A DNA stretch of 64,000 bases, from NCBI GenBank assembly GCA_023362775.1, contig JALMGJ010000003.1, positions 53,111,416 through 53,175,415 of the forward strand. Reading direction: 5' to 3'. This DNA comes from Charina bottae. Its lineage: Eukaryota > Chordata > Lepidosauria > Squamata > Charinaidae. Below are positions 36,312-48,121 of this stretch, piece after piece. Each line of letters starts with the position of its first letter. Position 1 is the stretch's first letter. The notes under the pieces were generated by a model. It saw only the letters and a program-made list of their open reading frames with translations. It made no database searches and was not told the origin of the DNA. A program made the position numbers and the translations under genes.

Positions 36312-37316
36312 ATTGGATAATGTGAATTTTTGTCTTGAGGTCTGCTGACTTAGGAAGTAGTAGAGAATATAAGTTATTATTGTTATTGTTATTAAAACAA
36401 AGCAAAAAGTATGCTGAGGACCTAAAGTGTGTCACTTTCTGGTCCAACACGCCCTTATTCCTGAGACATGTAATAGTTTTGCCCCTTACTATTAATGCTT
36501 AGCAGTTACACTTTTACCACATTCTCCCTCCCATATTACCATTCAGAACAAGTTTCCGTTGAGAGAGGTTTACTGACCCAAGGTCTCCCACTGAAATTCA
36601 GAACTGTGCAAAGACCTGAAGGGAGGTCCTCCTCTAACAACCAGCCATTTCTCTGCTGAGCTTATCTAGCAATCTTTCATCTACTAATGGGATGCTTGCA
36701 TGCCATATTTACCTATGGTTAACTAAACCATTGTTTATTCAATTAACCCCATTTCCTGAGTTCTGAACTATGAAGACTGAGTTCACACAACCCTCTAGAC
36801 TAAAATGTGGTAAGCTAGTTCAGTGGGTCACACAAACACAGCTGCGATGCAGCAAAGTGTCTCCAAGCTTGCATAAATTGCATTTGTTTGCTGTAGAACA
36901 ACCAGCCATTTTTTTTTAAAAAAAATCAGGAATTACATATCAGGTAAGGTATGTGAGGTATGCATGGCAATCTTGGCAACTCTTTTTAGAAATCAAAACC
37001 CACCCAAGCCTCCAGACTAAGTTTGGGCTTGAACAAATCCCCCTTCTATCCAGTCCTTTTGAGAACATTCACTTGTTGTCCCACCAAACACATCCTTGAA
37101 TTGTTGATGACTAGAACGGAATGGAGCACTTAATCAGGCTGGAGCTTAGTAAAAATCAAAACAAAACCGAGCACTGTTCCTTCCCAAGATTGGGCAACCG
37201 ACAGCACATTGTGTCAATGTTGCCTGAAATAGAATTGACCTTTTGTGCTTCACCATCGCATTGTTGACTCATAATCAGTTTGTCATCCATGGAGTGGTTA
37301 AGATGCCTAATCATGT
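36312..37316. other. intergenic stretch without a supported gene
   Basis: AT-rich; no gene or repeat end was recognised. Confidence 0.45.
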
Positions 37317-37526
37317 AGTTCTGAAGGTTTTGTAGGTGCAAGGGCAGTGTGTTCTCTCACTCTCAATTGGCTTCCCATTCGTACGTAGTTCTGAAGGTTT
37401 TGTAGGTGCAAGGGCAGTGTGTTCTCTCACTCTCAATTGGCTTCCCATTCGTACGTAGTTCTGAAGGTTTTGTAGGTGCAAGGGCAGTGTGTTCTCTCAC
37501 TCTCAATTGGCTTCCCATTTGTACAG
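37317..37526. repeat. 70-bp minisatellite, three copies
   Basis: CTGAAGGTTTTGTAGGTGCA recurs at 37321, 37391 and 37461. Units are nearly identical, the third ending in TTTGTACAG instead of TTCGTACGTAG. Simple direct tandem duplication without intervening spacers. Confidence 0.95.
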
Positions 37527-38880
37527 CTGTAAGTGGGCACCTGATTATCTATTACTACATGAGATATTATTTGCTGCCCCACTTCCATGTATACCGTGTA
37601 AAACCTGAAGGATTTTTCTCAAGACAGTAGATCAATTCTGAGAAATGCTGAAAAATATGTAGGCAGTGTGTTCTAAGACTCAGAGGCTAAGGGAGCTTCT
37701 GTGAATCCTGGCTAAAGGGAAAGAAGGATGAAAAAAGCTTCTCACTTTTCACTGGTCCCCGATTCTTCATGGAGCCCAATTCTCATCTCCTATCCAGCCA
37801 AACTACGTTGCTTTATTATATGTCTCTCCTTCAGTGGTCATCAGTTGCTACTTCAGACGTAATACTCAACTGGTATAAAAAATTATATGGGCTCATAGCA
37901 ATATTTATGAAGAGAATTAAATATTTTGTTTTAAAAAAAAACAACTCTAAAAAGATTTGAAACTGCTTTGAGCTGGATCATAGGCTCCAAATAATAATTA
38001 TCCTCCATTGCCTTTGTTGGCTGGGAATGACATGAATAGTAACCAAATTGGGGAAAGCAGGGCCACAGACTGAAATTAAGAGTCTAAGACCCCTTCAATA
38101 TTCCAGGCATGGCATACAAAAAGTCTTTGGGAAGCTCTGGATAATCCAAAAAAAAAAAAACCCCTTCCCAGATGTTCACTCTTAAGAGTAAATTCACACA
38201 TCATGCTAAACTATTATTTAACCATGGTTTCTGAATAAGTGACAAGAGTTGGGTTTATATAATACAAAAAGCCCTAAAAATTATGGTTGATAAACCACAA
38301 TGGCTACATTCATAGACCATGCTAATCAAAAACCAAACCAGGCACAATATAGCTCAGTACTCTGTGTGTATAAAGCCTTACAGTAGGCCTTCCTATCACA
38401 ACTATCACCCATATGAGCGTGCCTGATTCCAAAAGAAATGGCACAAAGAATCAAGATTTTGAGCAAATAGAGTTCAGAAACATGTGAGGAAAATATATTT
38501 ATAAAAATGGAAATATGTAATACCCCAACCTATCATTCTCCAGATAAGTTAGGTGGGAATTTTGGAACTTGGAGAATGAAGTTGAGAAAGGTTGGCCTAG
38601 CCAGATAGTGAAATTAAATTTGGCACAGGAGTTAAGTTTAGATTATTTTTAGGTCACTTGGTTTATGGCTCGAAAGGTTGCCCACCATATCTTACAATAA
38701 GCCATTGTGTTTCATTCTCAGAAGGATCACATTCTTTAGCTCCACTAAAAGTTTGTGTCCAGCCATCTTTGCTTCACTCTATAGCAGAAATGGAAGGTTT
38801 CATTGTATAGAGCACCATCTTGCGGCATCCATGGACATGGCACGTTGAAACACCAGGCAGAAGAGATTCAGCACCCTGAC
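37527..38880. other. intergenic stretch without a supported gene
   Basis: No exon or transposon end was recognised. Confidence 0.45.
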
Positions 38881-38893
38881 AGCAGAGACTGAA

Positions 38894-39656
38894 TGTCTAT
38901 GAAGGTTCTCAGTCATCCAGGTGGAATTGTCTCTAGCTTGAATCATGTCAACTGGATTTCTATTTTCTCAGTGGAAACGTTTCGCTCCTTATCCAAGGAG
39001 CTTCTTCAGTCTGAGCAAAGTTGGTAAGGGAATCCTAAATATGTTTCTAGGTAGCTGTGTGACCTTACCCCTGGGGCTAGGTCATGGTTATATTGAGATG
39101 TATTTTAAGTCCTTTTATAATCTAAAGGAGGATCGTTAAGATCACCATGCTGCTGTTGAGCTTGTGAAATGGTCTTAATCTTCCTAGGCACAGAAGACAA
39201 AGCAGGGAGGAAGATGGGCGATAGGTTGTGCCTGAGGCCCCCACCTCTATTCAAGGAAGGATTTTCCAAGTTGGCATAAATGAGAGAGAGGGGTCAAGGA
39301 ATCCATTTATGCCAACTTGGAAAATCCTTCCTTGAATAGAGGTGGGGGCCTCAGGCACAATCTTTCCCCCATCTTCCTCCCTGCTTTGTCTTCTGTGCCT
39401 AGGAAGATTAAGACCATTTCACAAGCTCAACAGCAGCATGGTGATCTTAACGATCCTCCTTTAGATGATAAAAGGACTTAAAATAACATCTCAATACAAC
39501 CATGACCTAGCCCCAGGTGCAAGGTCACACAGCTACCTAGAAACATATTTAGGATTCCCTTACCAACTTTGCTCAGACTGAAGAAGCTCCTTGGATAAGG
39601 AGCGAAACGTTTCCACTGAGAAAATAGAAATCCAGTTGACATGATTCAAGCTACAG
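38894..39656. mobile_element. Penelope-like inverted (hairpin) insert, copy 2
   Basis: A 763-bp near-perfect inverted repeat with a short centre near 39290, flanked by a perfect 13-bp duplication AGCAGAGACTGAA (38881-38893 and 39657-39669). Each arm holds a hammerhead-like core CTGAAGA / GAAAC: - strand 39009-38979, + strand 39578-39608. Their stem II is a perfect 7 bp, GCTCCTT with AAGGAGC. It is the fuller version of the element at 694; the left arm of that one is partly deleted. Confidence 0.72.
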
Positions 39657-39889
39657 AGCAGAGACTGAACTTTTAAAGACAAATCCTGATCCATTGCTAG
39701 TCATGCATGTGTGAGTGGATGCACTTGAACGGGGATGAGGATGTCGATTTCTAAGCCATACCCCTCTAAAAACTTTAAACGCTGTGGCATGCTTTTTTTC
39801 TCTCCAAAGAGATTTTTTATTTTGTCCTTTTAGACAGAATACAGTTAATCATATGAAAAAGCTGGGCCTTGCCATCACTGGAGCATTTA

Positions 39890-41400
39890 TTTATTTATTA
39901 TTTTATTTTTATCCCGCCTTTATTATTTTTTTTATTTTTTTATTTATTCATATTTCTATCACCGCCTATCTCCCCAGATGGGGGACTCTGGGCGGTTTAC
40001 AATAAAATCAACAATTAAAAAATATATAAATATAAAATCAGCTATTATAAGTACAAATAAATAAATATAAAATCCAAGTGGCAATATGATATCATATGGT
40101 AGGGAGGATACTACAGCGCTAGCCACCACCAGAAGGAGCTGTTACCTTTCCCAAACCAAGCAAGGTGGCAGAACCAGGTCTTCAGATTTTTCTGGAAGGC
40201 CGGGAGCGAGGGAGCCCGCCTCACCTCTGAGGGCAGAATATTCCAAAGGGCAGGTGCCTCTGCAGAGAAGGCCCGCCTCCTGGACCCCGCTAGATGAAAC
40301 CCCTTTGCCGATGGGGTTCGTAGCATGCCCTCTCTGCATGACTGGGGGGGACGGATCGATTTTATGGGGATGAGACAGTCCCTCAGGTAACCTGGCCCCA
40401 TGCCATGTAGGGCTTTAAAGGTGATAACCAACACCTTGAATTGGACCCGGAAGCAAACTGGTACCCAATGCAGCTCGCGTAGCAGTGGTGTCATGTGTGC
40501 CGATCTTAAGGCACCAGTAACTGCCTGCATGGCCGCATTCTGGACCAGCTAAAGTTTCTGGATACTCTTCAAGGGTAGCCCCACGTAGCGCACATTGCAT
40601 GAATGGGCGTAGCTGGTGCACAACCCAAAGCTGCGCGAAGCCCTCCTGGCCACGACTGCCTCTTTGAGCAGGAGTCGTGAGTCCAGGAGGACCCCCAGGT
40701 TCCACACTGGCTCTGAATGGGGCAGTGCCACCCCATCCAGAACCAAAGAGGACAACTTCCTGGATACAGAGGGGCCATCAATCCACAGCCACTCGGTCTT
40801 ACCAGGGTTCAGTTGAAGCCTGTTGTTCCCCATCCAGACCCCCACAGACCCCAGGCACTGAGCTAGGGCAGCGACCGCATCACTTACTTCACCTGGGATG
40901 GAGATGTATACTTGAGTATCATCAGCGTATTGATGATACCGCATCCCATGCTGATAGATGATCTCACCCAGTGGTTTCATGTAGATGTTAAATAGGAGAG
41001 GAGAGAGAACTGAACCCTGCATCACCCCACACAAGAGGGGTCACGGGTCGGATCTCTCCTCCCCTATCACCACCGATTGGGATTGGCCCTGGAGGAAGGA
41101 GGTGAACCAGCGCAGGACTATGCCGCCCACCCCCAACTTCCTGAGCTGTCCCAAAAGGATACCATGGTCGATGGTATCGAAAGCCGCTGAGAGGTCCAAG
41201 AGAGCCAGGATGGATGCACTCCCTCCATCCCGCTCTCGCCAGAGATCATCCATAAGCACGACCAATGCAGTCTCCGTCCCATATCCTGGCCTGAAACCTG
41301 ACTGAAAGGGGTCTAGATAATCCGTTTCATCCAGAATCCTCTAGAGTTGCAATGCCACCACTTTCTCAACCACCTTTCCCAAAAAGGGAAGGTGGGAGAC
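39890..41400 (-). mobile_element. L2 LINE, 5'-truncated, reverse transcriptase half
   Basis: Read on the - strand, the element encodes the C-terminal half of an L2-type polyprotein. In order: LLDLSAAFDTIDHGILLGQL (finger/palm), a GVMQGSVLSPLLFNIY segment, the catalytic YADDT box (within HQYADDTQVYISIP), LQLNPGKTEWLWI, and then the L2 C terminus with FKVLVITFKALHGMGPGYL and LPAFQKNLKTW. Only a few lesions interrupt it: a TGA between RSDP and PLLCGVMQG near 41040 and breaks near 40540. The 3' UTR ends in an AT-rich stretch with TTTATTTATT words at 39890-39960. Too damaged to be active. Confidence 0.88.
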
Positions 41401-42536
41401 CTTTATAAATAACTCAAGGCAGCGAACATACCTAATACTCCTTCCTCCTCCTATTTTCCCCACAACAGCAACCCTGTGAGGTAAGTTGGGCTGAGAGTGA
41501 CTGACCCAAGGTCACCCAGCACACATACCTACGGTACAACAAAGACACTGACATTCATCAGCTTCAAAATTTGGAGAGAAGGGATGTGTGGATAGTACAC
41601 ACCAAGATACATATATCTTATGGACTCCCTGAATTGAGGACACTAGAAACGTTGCTTTTAGCTCACAGAGGAACAGAAATTATTGGCAATGCTAGAAGCC
41701 CACCTGGAATTACCAGAAGAAAAATTACCAATATTCTTCTTGGTTATATCGCCTTCAAGCAAACTTTGATGATTAAAGGAGAAAAAAAATAGATAAGATA
41801 GGGAAAAGGGCTTTACCTAGAATGTAAATGGCCTAGCTCTAGGGTCTTAAGGAATCCCGCACCCAGAAAACTTTAGTAAACCTGAAAGAGGTGAGCGTGC
41901 GAACTAAGAATCTTCCACGACTGTATCTCATTTGTTTAGCAGAAATGACAGAACTTTTACAGCATTGGTGCTCTTTAGCCCTATTGTTGAATAGCTAGGA
42001 CAAGCAGTTCTAGTGACACTGTACTTTAATTCTTGTTCTCCTGTTTGCTTTTTTCCCCAATATAAAAAATAACCTTTGAACTCAAAAGCCGTTAGTGAAA
42101 GTTGTTTACTGTTTTTACTGTTTATAACCACATCATGTTCTTCTGCCAAATAACCTAAGCAAACTTATACTAAAATCCTAGGAAGGACGTCCTGTGCAAG
42201 CAGTTTGCTTACCTAAAGAATGGGATTTTATTTTGTTTAAAAAAAATGTTGCACTTTTCAGTTTCATCAAAAATACCAAAGCAGTTTTGCTAAAATCATA
42301 CAATAAAACCTATCAATCAAAATGAGAATAAAATATAATTAATACAGATTATCTCTATACTATTCCTTTGGACAGAAAGTATAAAAGGGTATTTTGAAAT
42401 CAAATATATATGCCATTCAGGTCAAAATTCTCATTGAAGTAGGAAAAACAATGTTTTTAATGGGGAAAGTGTCTTTTCTTTGCAACGGGCAAACTACAGA
42501 GTACTGGAAAGTCCGCTTGGATTTAGTTCTCAATTA
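41401..42536. other. intergenic stretch with a CORE-SINE remnant
   Basis: Positions 41440-41525 (CCTGTGAGGTAAGTTGGGCTGAG, then TGACCCAAGGTCACCCAGC) are a short CORE-type SINE body in reverse. The rest carries no supported feature. Confidence 0.45.
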
Positions 42537-42548
42537 CATCAACTGATA

Positions 42549-42849
42549 GGTAAAGGTAAAGGTACCCCCCGCACATTTGTGCAGTCGTGTCCGACTCTAG
42601 GGGCCGGTGCTCATCTCCGTTTGTTAGCCAAAGAGCCAGCGTTGTCCGAAGACGCTTCCACGGTCATGTGGCCGCATGACACGTGCGGAACGCTGTTACC
42701 TACCCACCGAAGTGCTACCTATTAATCTACTTGCATTTGCATGCTTTCGAATTGCTAGGTTGGCAAGAGCTGGGGCTAGTGCGGGAGCTCACTCCGCACG
42801 TAGGGCTAGGGATTCGAACCTCCGAACTTGCAATCTTCCGATCAACAAG
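42549..42849 (-). mobile_element. Sauria-SINE-like element, copy 4 (5' truncated)
   Basis: Flanked by a perfect 12-bp duplication CATCAACTGATA (42537-42548 and 42850-42861). It stops just inside the tRNA-like head after ATCTTCCGATCAACAAG, so box A is lost. The clean duplication shows the truncation happened during insertion. Confidence 0.9.
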
Positions 42850-42861
42850 CATCAACTGATA

Positions 42862-44800
42862 CTCATCCGGAAATATAGCAAAATGTGTGAACGAGAGAGA
42901 TTTGCGAAACAGCGTTACCCGCTGGAGCAAGACAGTGCCATGGCATAGAAAAGGGAGGTGCTTCTGCACCAAAGTGGCCACTTGGCTTTTCCTGGCCACT
43001 CCCATCCAAATGGGTGTCTTCTGCGCAGGCATCCATATATGCAGAAGACCATCAGAAGTCAGTGAAGCAGTCATTGCGATGTAGCTGAGTGACGTGCAGC
43101 CACATTTTAAAAGTCCCGATTTGTTTTGTAGAGCCGCATCAGTGGGCCACTCCATTGGAGGCTTGATTAAACTCAATCACCCCTTTAGGCCTTCACACAG
43201 GCCAGCCCAAAGAACACAACGAGCAGCTGAACATCTGCTGCAATCTTAAAAGTGTGACACCTACTTTGGGATTGATGCACTTGTAACTCCTGCTTTCTGG
43301 GTTGCTGGTCTTCTCAAACGGAGAGAACTGGCCATCTTGTTAGTATTTGGAAAGTCTTAAAGACCCACCCCTTTTTTTAAAAAAAGTTGATGCTTTTAGT
43401 TTAAATTGTTATTTTAGTATTTTTTTACCCCTGATTTTTTATTTCCATTGCAAGCTACCCATGGGATGCTGGTAGTTGGCAGTATAATAAAAAATAAAAA
43501 TTGTGATTTTAGATATATTCTAGACTGGACAAATGCTGGAAATACTTTGATATTAATTATACTAACTGATAATAAAATGAAAATAAAAACTATTTTTTGG
43601 TAACATGTTAGTTGAAATACTTGCTCTCCATTCAAGCTTGTGAGGGACAACTATGTTAGTGATCTTTCCTTTATTATTAATTTGGAAGCAAAAGGTCAGC
43701 TTTTTAAAAGAATCTTGGAAAAATGTAGCTCCCTCATGTTGCTGATGTTTAAACTCAACCATTTTCTAGGTTTTACTGACGCTGGCTGAAAAAAGCTACC
43801 AATAGCTTTTGTTACCTGTAGGAGCAAGAAATTAATGTAATTTGACAATAGACTTTCAAAACAGCATTACTAAACAATACGTGTCCCTCTGTTGCAATCA
43901 CACAAACCCTGTACTCACAGAAGAGCTATTTTATGGAGCTAAAAGATCATAATGTCATATATTTGTGAACATAAGTGTACAAGCATGAATGTGACTAATA
44001 GTTATGCTGGGTTACAAAGTTTACAGAGAAGAAATGAAATTGTATACATGTCTATTCAGAAGTAAATCTCCCAGATAAGTGTGCCTAGCATTGCAGGACA
44101 TCCCATTGATCAAAAGTGGATCAATTCCATTGAGCATGTGGTTAGGCTGAAATAATATTTGTGTGTATAGATTGGTGTGCTGTCCATTTTTGGCTTCATA
44201 ATTGCTAACAGATAGCAGCTCCTTTAGGGCAATACAAGGATCCTGTTTCATCCAAGAAACAGGAGGGGATGTGGAGGCAGAAAAGGGAGCAGCAGCATGG
44301 AAAAAGCAGCTCTAAGTAACACCATAGTCGTCGTCAAGCTGGGTAAACTCTACCACCAAATGGCATATCATATCGCCACAAGTAAAAAGGATACCTGCAC
44401 TCCAATTATGTGTCCTGCATCAAAGGTTGGCGCTTCAGAGAATCTATGATTTAATCACATCTCTGCAAAATTAACAGACTTGCAGTGAGACATTCCATAG
44501 CAGACTGGTGACAGGCTAGGTTATCAAGGGACTTTCTTTCTCTTAAGCTTAGCACGTAGTTTGATATGAAGTTGTTCCAGAGGCTAATCTACTTAGGTAA
44601 AGGTAAAAAACAAAACTAGAGAAGTGATGGGATTATTTCCAGTAGGCTACCAAGGGATGAAATTGTATGGAAGCTAAACGAGAACTTGCAACAGTGCAAC
44701 CACGTTGGCTTAGACGTCTGTGAAGGTCTGGAAGCTGTACTTGGGTGAAGAATACAGAGAGGAAACAGGATCAGCAGGTTGATGCAGGTTGTTGAAGTTG
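42862..44800. other. intergenic stretch without a supported gene
   Basis: Unique-looking AT-rich sequence, no recognised exon or repeat end. Confidence 0.45.
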
Positions 44801-44829
44801 ATGCGCTGGTTACCAATAGGCTTCTGAGT

Positions 44830-45060
44830 CCAATGTGAGGTGCTGGTTTTAACTTTTGAAGCCCTACATGGTTTGGCATCTCTGTACTTGCAGGATTCTC
44901 TCTCCTGACCAGAACCTGCCAATCTCCCAAGAGGGATTACTCAGGATTCCTGCCCCAGTTGCGATTAAAGGAGAGGCAACCCAGAGATACTGTATACAGT
45001 ACGTACTTTTCTGGTGGCAGCCCCATATATTAGAGTACCTTGCTAGAGATTGACTCAGCT
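44830..45060 (+). mobile_element. old L2 LINE 3' fragment
   Basis: The + strand carries TTTTAACTTTTGAAGCCCTA, which reads VLTFEALHGLA, followed by decayed versions of the L2 C-terminal segment. Frame is lost in places. Confidence 0.55.
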
Positions 45061-45156
45061 GTGGAGGACAGCAGATATGCTAGTTTCTGGTTATTTGGCC
45101 ACTTTCCATTTGCACATTTTATTTCAGTTCTTATAAGTTTCTGGCATACTATAAAG

Positions 45157-45448
45157 CAGAGCTTTCCAAACTGTGTGTCAGGACACGTTAGTGTGTCGGC
45201 TGCAGTGTCTGGGTGTGTCGTGGCGGCTGCTGCTGCCTCCAAGCCCTGCCAGGATTCCGCACAGGTTCTAGTGCCTGCCTTGTGCCTGGCTGCCTCCAAA
45301 CCTGCTGTGATTCCACGCAGGTCTAGTGCCTGCCTTGTGCCCTGCTGTAAGAGTGTGTCGCGAAATGATGCCCTGCTGTAAGAGTGTGTCATGAAATGAT
45401 GCATGTCTAAAAAGTGTGTCACCAACATGAAAAGTTTGGAAAGCTCTG
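45157..45448. mobile_element. non-autonomous hAT element, family A (copy 2)
   Basis: CAGAGCTTTCCAAACTGTGT end with its complement at the right; perfect 8-bp duplication CTATAAAG (45149-45156 and 45449-45456). Compared with copy 1 the interior has an extra CTGCCTCCAAACCTGCTGTG segment and a second duplication of the CCCTGCTGTAAGAGTGTGTC stretch. It lies just beyond the 3' end of the TCEANC2 coding region. Confidence 0.9.
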
Positions 45449-45723
45449 CTATAAAGGTTGCAGACTCTACTGCCTAAAATAGACTTCTTTCTAGGTTGTT
45501 ATAAGATAGAGGGATGCCCTTACCCAATCCTGCACACCACCATTTGCTTCAAATGATGACTGGGCCAGCAACAAACTTTCTTAAATACTTATGATTCTTC
45601 AGTACTATTGATCCAAAACATGCTTAACATTCTTAGTCCACCAAAAAAAAAAAAAAAAGCAGTCCCATGTTTTGGAATACTTATGCCATTGTACACCGTC
45701 CAAATCTGCAGGGGGTATATGAA

Positions 45724-45912
45724 TCACTTTTTGTGGCTTTGTACAAGCATCCTAACTGGCAAAACCCCACTTTGCACTTGTGCACGAGTTTCAGGATTGT
45801 GCTTTAAAGAGAACACGAGTGCTCGCACGGTCCTGCGGTAGGATGTGTTAACGAGATGGGAAGAGAGATAAAAAGCTTCTTGCTCAATATTTTCTGCCAG
45901 CAGGTGACCAAT
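45724..45912 (-). CDS. TCEANC2: TCEANC2 coding exon 4 (terminal)
   Basis: On the - strand an acceptor with a good pyrimidine tract (TTTCTGTTTTCAG) precedes IGHLLAENIEQEAFYLSS, then YRRTVRALVFSLKH and a final VQSHKK before TGA at 45726-45724. This matches the C terminus of vertebrate TCEANC2, including YRRTVRALVF. The exon supplies 62 codons plus stop and brings the joined protein to 208 residues, which is also the human length as I recall it. It is the central, TFIIS-M-like part of the protein. It lies 7 kb from the previous exon because intron 3 is swollen by transposons. Confidence 0.95.
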   Translation of the reverse strand: MGHLLAENIEQEAFYLSSHLVNTSYRRTVRALVFSLKHNPETRAQVQSGVLPVRMLVQSHKK

Positions 45913-46604
45913 CTGAAAACAGAAAGTAAGAAATGAGATCCTTATGTTTAATAAGGAGACAAAGCATTTGAAACTGAGGTGCTTTCTTAATCAGCTCAAA
46001 CTCAAGGAAATTCACTTCACAAGTAAAACAGGAAGAGCAATTTCATTTCACCGCAGCAATTAAATAACAAGACTGTGTGGTCAGTTCCTTTTTTCTGTCA
46101 ACCCAACAGGAAACCAATCTGCAGCCAGCCTGGGGTATCAAGCTCAAGAGCAATTATGAATGGAGGAGTACCGTCTCCAATAACACTGATTTCTGATAGT
46201 GTTTCGGACTACTCCAAAACCAATCCTAGGTGCTCTGGATACTTCACAAGTATTGATTGGCAAGGCTGTAAAGGGAAATGGAGACTTCGTGCGCAAGTGT
46301 CAGGAGGTGTAATTAAGAAAACAGGAAAGGATTTGTTAAAGTATTAATTACGAAGTCCAGCTTCCGCATGTGCCAGGCTATATGCATTGAGACATCTAAA
46401 TAAGCAATATCAAAATAAAATAAAAGCAGCTGTTGCCTACAAAAAAAGAGGGTTATTTCATATTGGTTAGTGGCGTCACAGAACTAAGGAGACTCCAGAA
46501 CGCTCACCCATAACTGTTTATCCTACATACTTTACATCCACTGTGGGCATGACCACTTCCCACTCAACTGCATCTTATACCAGAATGATGCTGTTAGTTT
46601 CCAT

Positions 46605-46829
46605 TTACATTGAAGAACTTATTACTGGAGAGAATGACTGATCATACTGCCTTTGCAGGACTGTGGGTTTAAAATGCTTACTCCCAAACTCACTATTCCA
46701 GTTATTTAGAATATCTTGTAATTCTGGGTCAGTTTTAAGATCGCTGTCACTTCCATCACTGCTTTTTCTAACTGTTCTCCTCAGGTGAGTCATGAAAATA
46801 CAGACAATGCTTCTCTGTGTCCTTAGCAA
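46605..46829 (-). other. unassigned open stretch in TCEANC2 intron 3
   Basis: A 74-residue open frame with polar, protein-like composition (SSDGSDSDLKTDPELQDIL, then NNWNSEFGSKHF) lying in intron 3, on the same strand as TCEANC2. It begins near LRRTVRK, which echoes the YRRTVRA of the next exon, but upstream sequence gives no convincing acceptor. I do not recognise the protein. It may be chance, a retrocopy fragment or an alternative terminal exon. Confidence 0.2.
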
Positions 46830-47281
46830 TGCCTCTTACGGGAAAATTCAAATAATAAGGTGTATTTATTACCAACTCTCAAGTTCAGTTTAGAAGTGGA
46901 GGTTGAGCAGAGTTGAGCAGATATGATATGACTTACTCTAATATTGCTGGGATCCAGCCTGAAGGAACATACACTTGTAGTTTGAGCTCTGACTACCAAA
47001 GCCCATCATATTTTACTTATGCAGATTATATAAATCTACTTATGCAGATTTCAGCATGCTCCCATACTCAACAGACAGGCGTATCCTTTTTTCAATGCAG
47101 CAATGCCAGGATTAAATGTATAGGAAATTACAGATAAATCTTCATCTCAATTATATCTGGAAATATAAAACTGGCCTTGCATAAAGTGAACTGCATCTTG
47201 CATTCCATCTAAATTATTACAAACATACAGTACATGCATATATTCAATTAAAATTGTATCTACTTTAATAAGCTTCTAACA

Positions 47282-47789
47282 CAGGGCTTTCCAAAATTTT
47301 GCTGTTGGCGACACACCAACGGCCAGCCCACAAAAACTCAGAAGCGCCGCCACTGCTGCGGTGCGCAAAAATCCGGAAGCGCCGGCGGCAGTGCTTCTGG
47401 GTTGCTGCCGTGGCAGCAGTGGCTACCCCTTCGAAAGGGCAGGCTCCGGGGACCCCGAAAATGCCCTTGGTTCCAGCAGGGAGGCAAAAATCGCACACGC
47501 ACGCTGCCGGGCTTCCTGGCACACAGCTGATCGGTGCAGAGAATTTCCAACCCGGGTGGCCCAGCAGCGTGCGCACACGATTTTCACCTCCCTGCCGGAA
47601 CCAAGGGCATTTTCATCAGTGCTTCCGGGTATTTCCACCCCGGGCGGCCCGGCAGCGTGCGCGCGCGATTTTCACCTCCCTGCCGGAACCAAGGGCATTT
47701 TCATAGGCGCTTCCGGGTTGTCACGCGACACACTTGGGGCCCCCAGGCGACACAGTATTGTGTTGCGACACACAGTTTGAAAAGCCCTA
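47282..47789. mobile_element. hAT element related to family A, GC-rich interior
   Basis: Ends CAGGGCTTTCCAAA and TTTGAAAAGCCCTA, perfect 8-bp duplication TTCTAACA (47274-47281 and 47790-47797). The interior has GCGACACAC words near both ends. In the middle an 88-bp unit (GCAGCGTGCGC at 47564 and 47652) is in direct repeat, with an inverted relative near 47450-47520. Confidence 0.88.
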
Positions 47790-47934
47790 TTCTAACATTT
47801 CTTACTATAGACATTTTTAATATCTTCTCCTTCCTGCTTTATTAGATGCCTATAGCTAATTTTGTGCATATTGATAATAAAGACAAGACACCAAAGATGT
47901 GTGCAGTGCCAAAGAAGACTGATCTTGTACAGTA

Positions 47935-48119
47935 CAGGCATACCTCGGAGATATTGCACGTTTGTTTCCAGACCACTGCAATAAAGTGAATATGGCAACA
48001 AAGCGAGTCACGCAAATTTTTTGGTTTCAGTGCATATAAAAGTTATGTTTACACTATACTGTAGTCTATTAAGTGTGCAACAGCATTATGTCTAAAAAAA
48101 CAATGTACAGGTATGCCTG
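47935..48119. mobile_element. Tigger-type (pogo/Tc1-mariner) non-autonomous element
   Basis: Starts CAGGCATACCTCGGAGATAT and ends ACAGGTATGCCTG, with TA on both sides, as expected for a TA target duplication. The following words (CCAGACCACTGCAATAAAG, AATTTTTTGGTTTC, ACTATACTGTAGTCTATTAA) follow the 5' end of the mammalian Tigger1 element as I remember it. Only about 170 bp of that end is kept, joined to the opposite terminus; no transposase remains. Confidence 0.85.
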
Positions 48120-48121
48120 TA

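Noticed and set aside
37317..37526. CRISPR-like repeat array
   Set aside because: Units are directly adjacent without spacers, and the genome is a vertebrate's; it is a minisatellite.
46740..46800. LRRTVRK as the missing TCEANC2 terminal exon
   Set aside because: The true terminal exon with YRRTVRALVF, the correct phase and the right length was found at 45724-45912.
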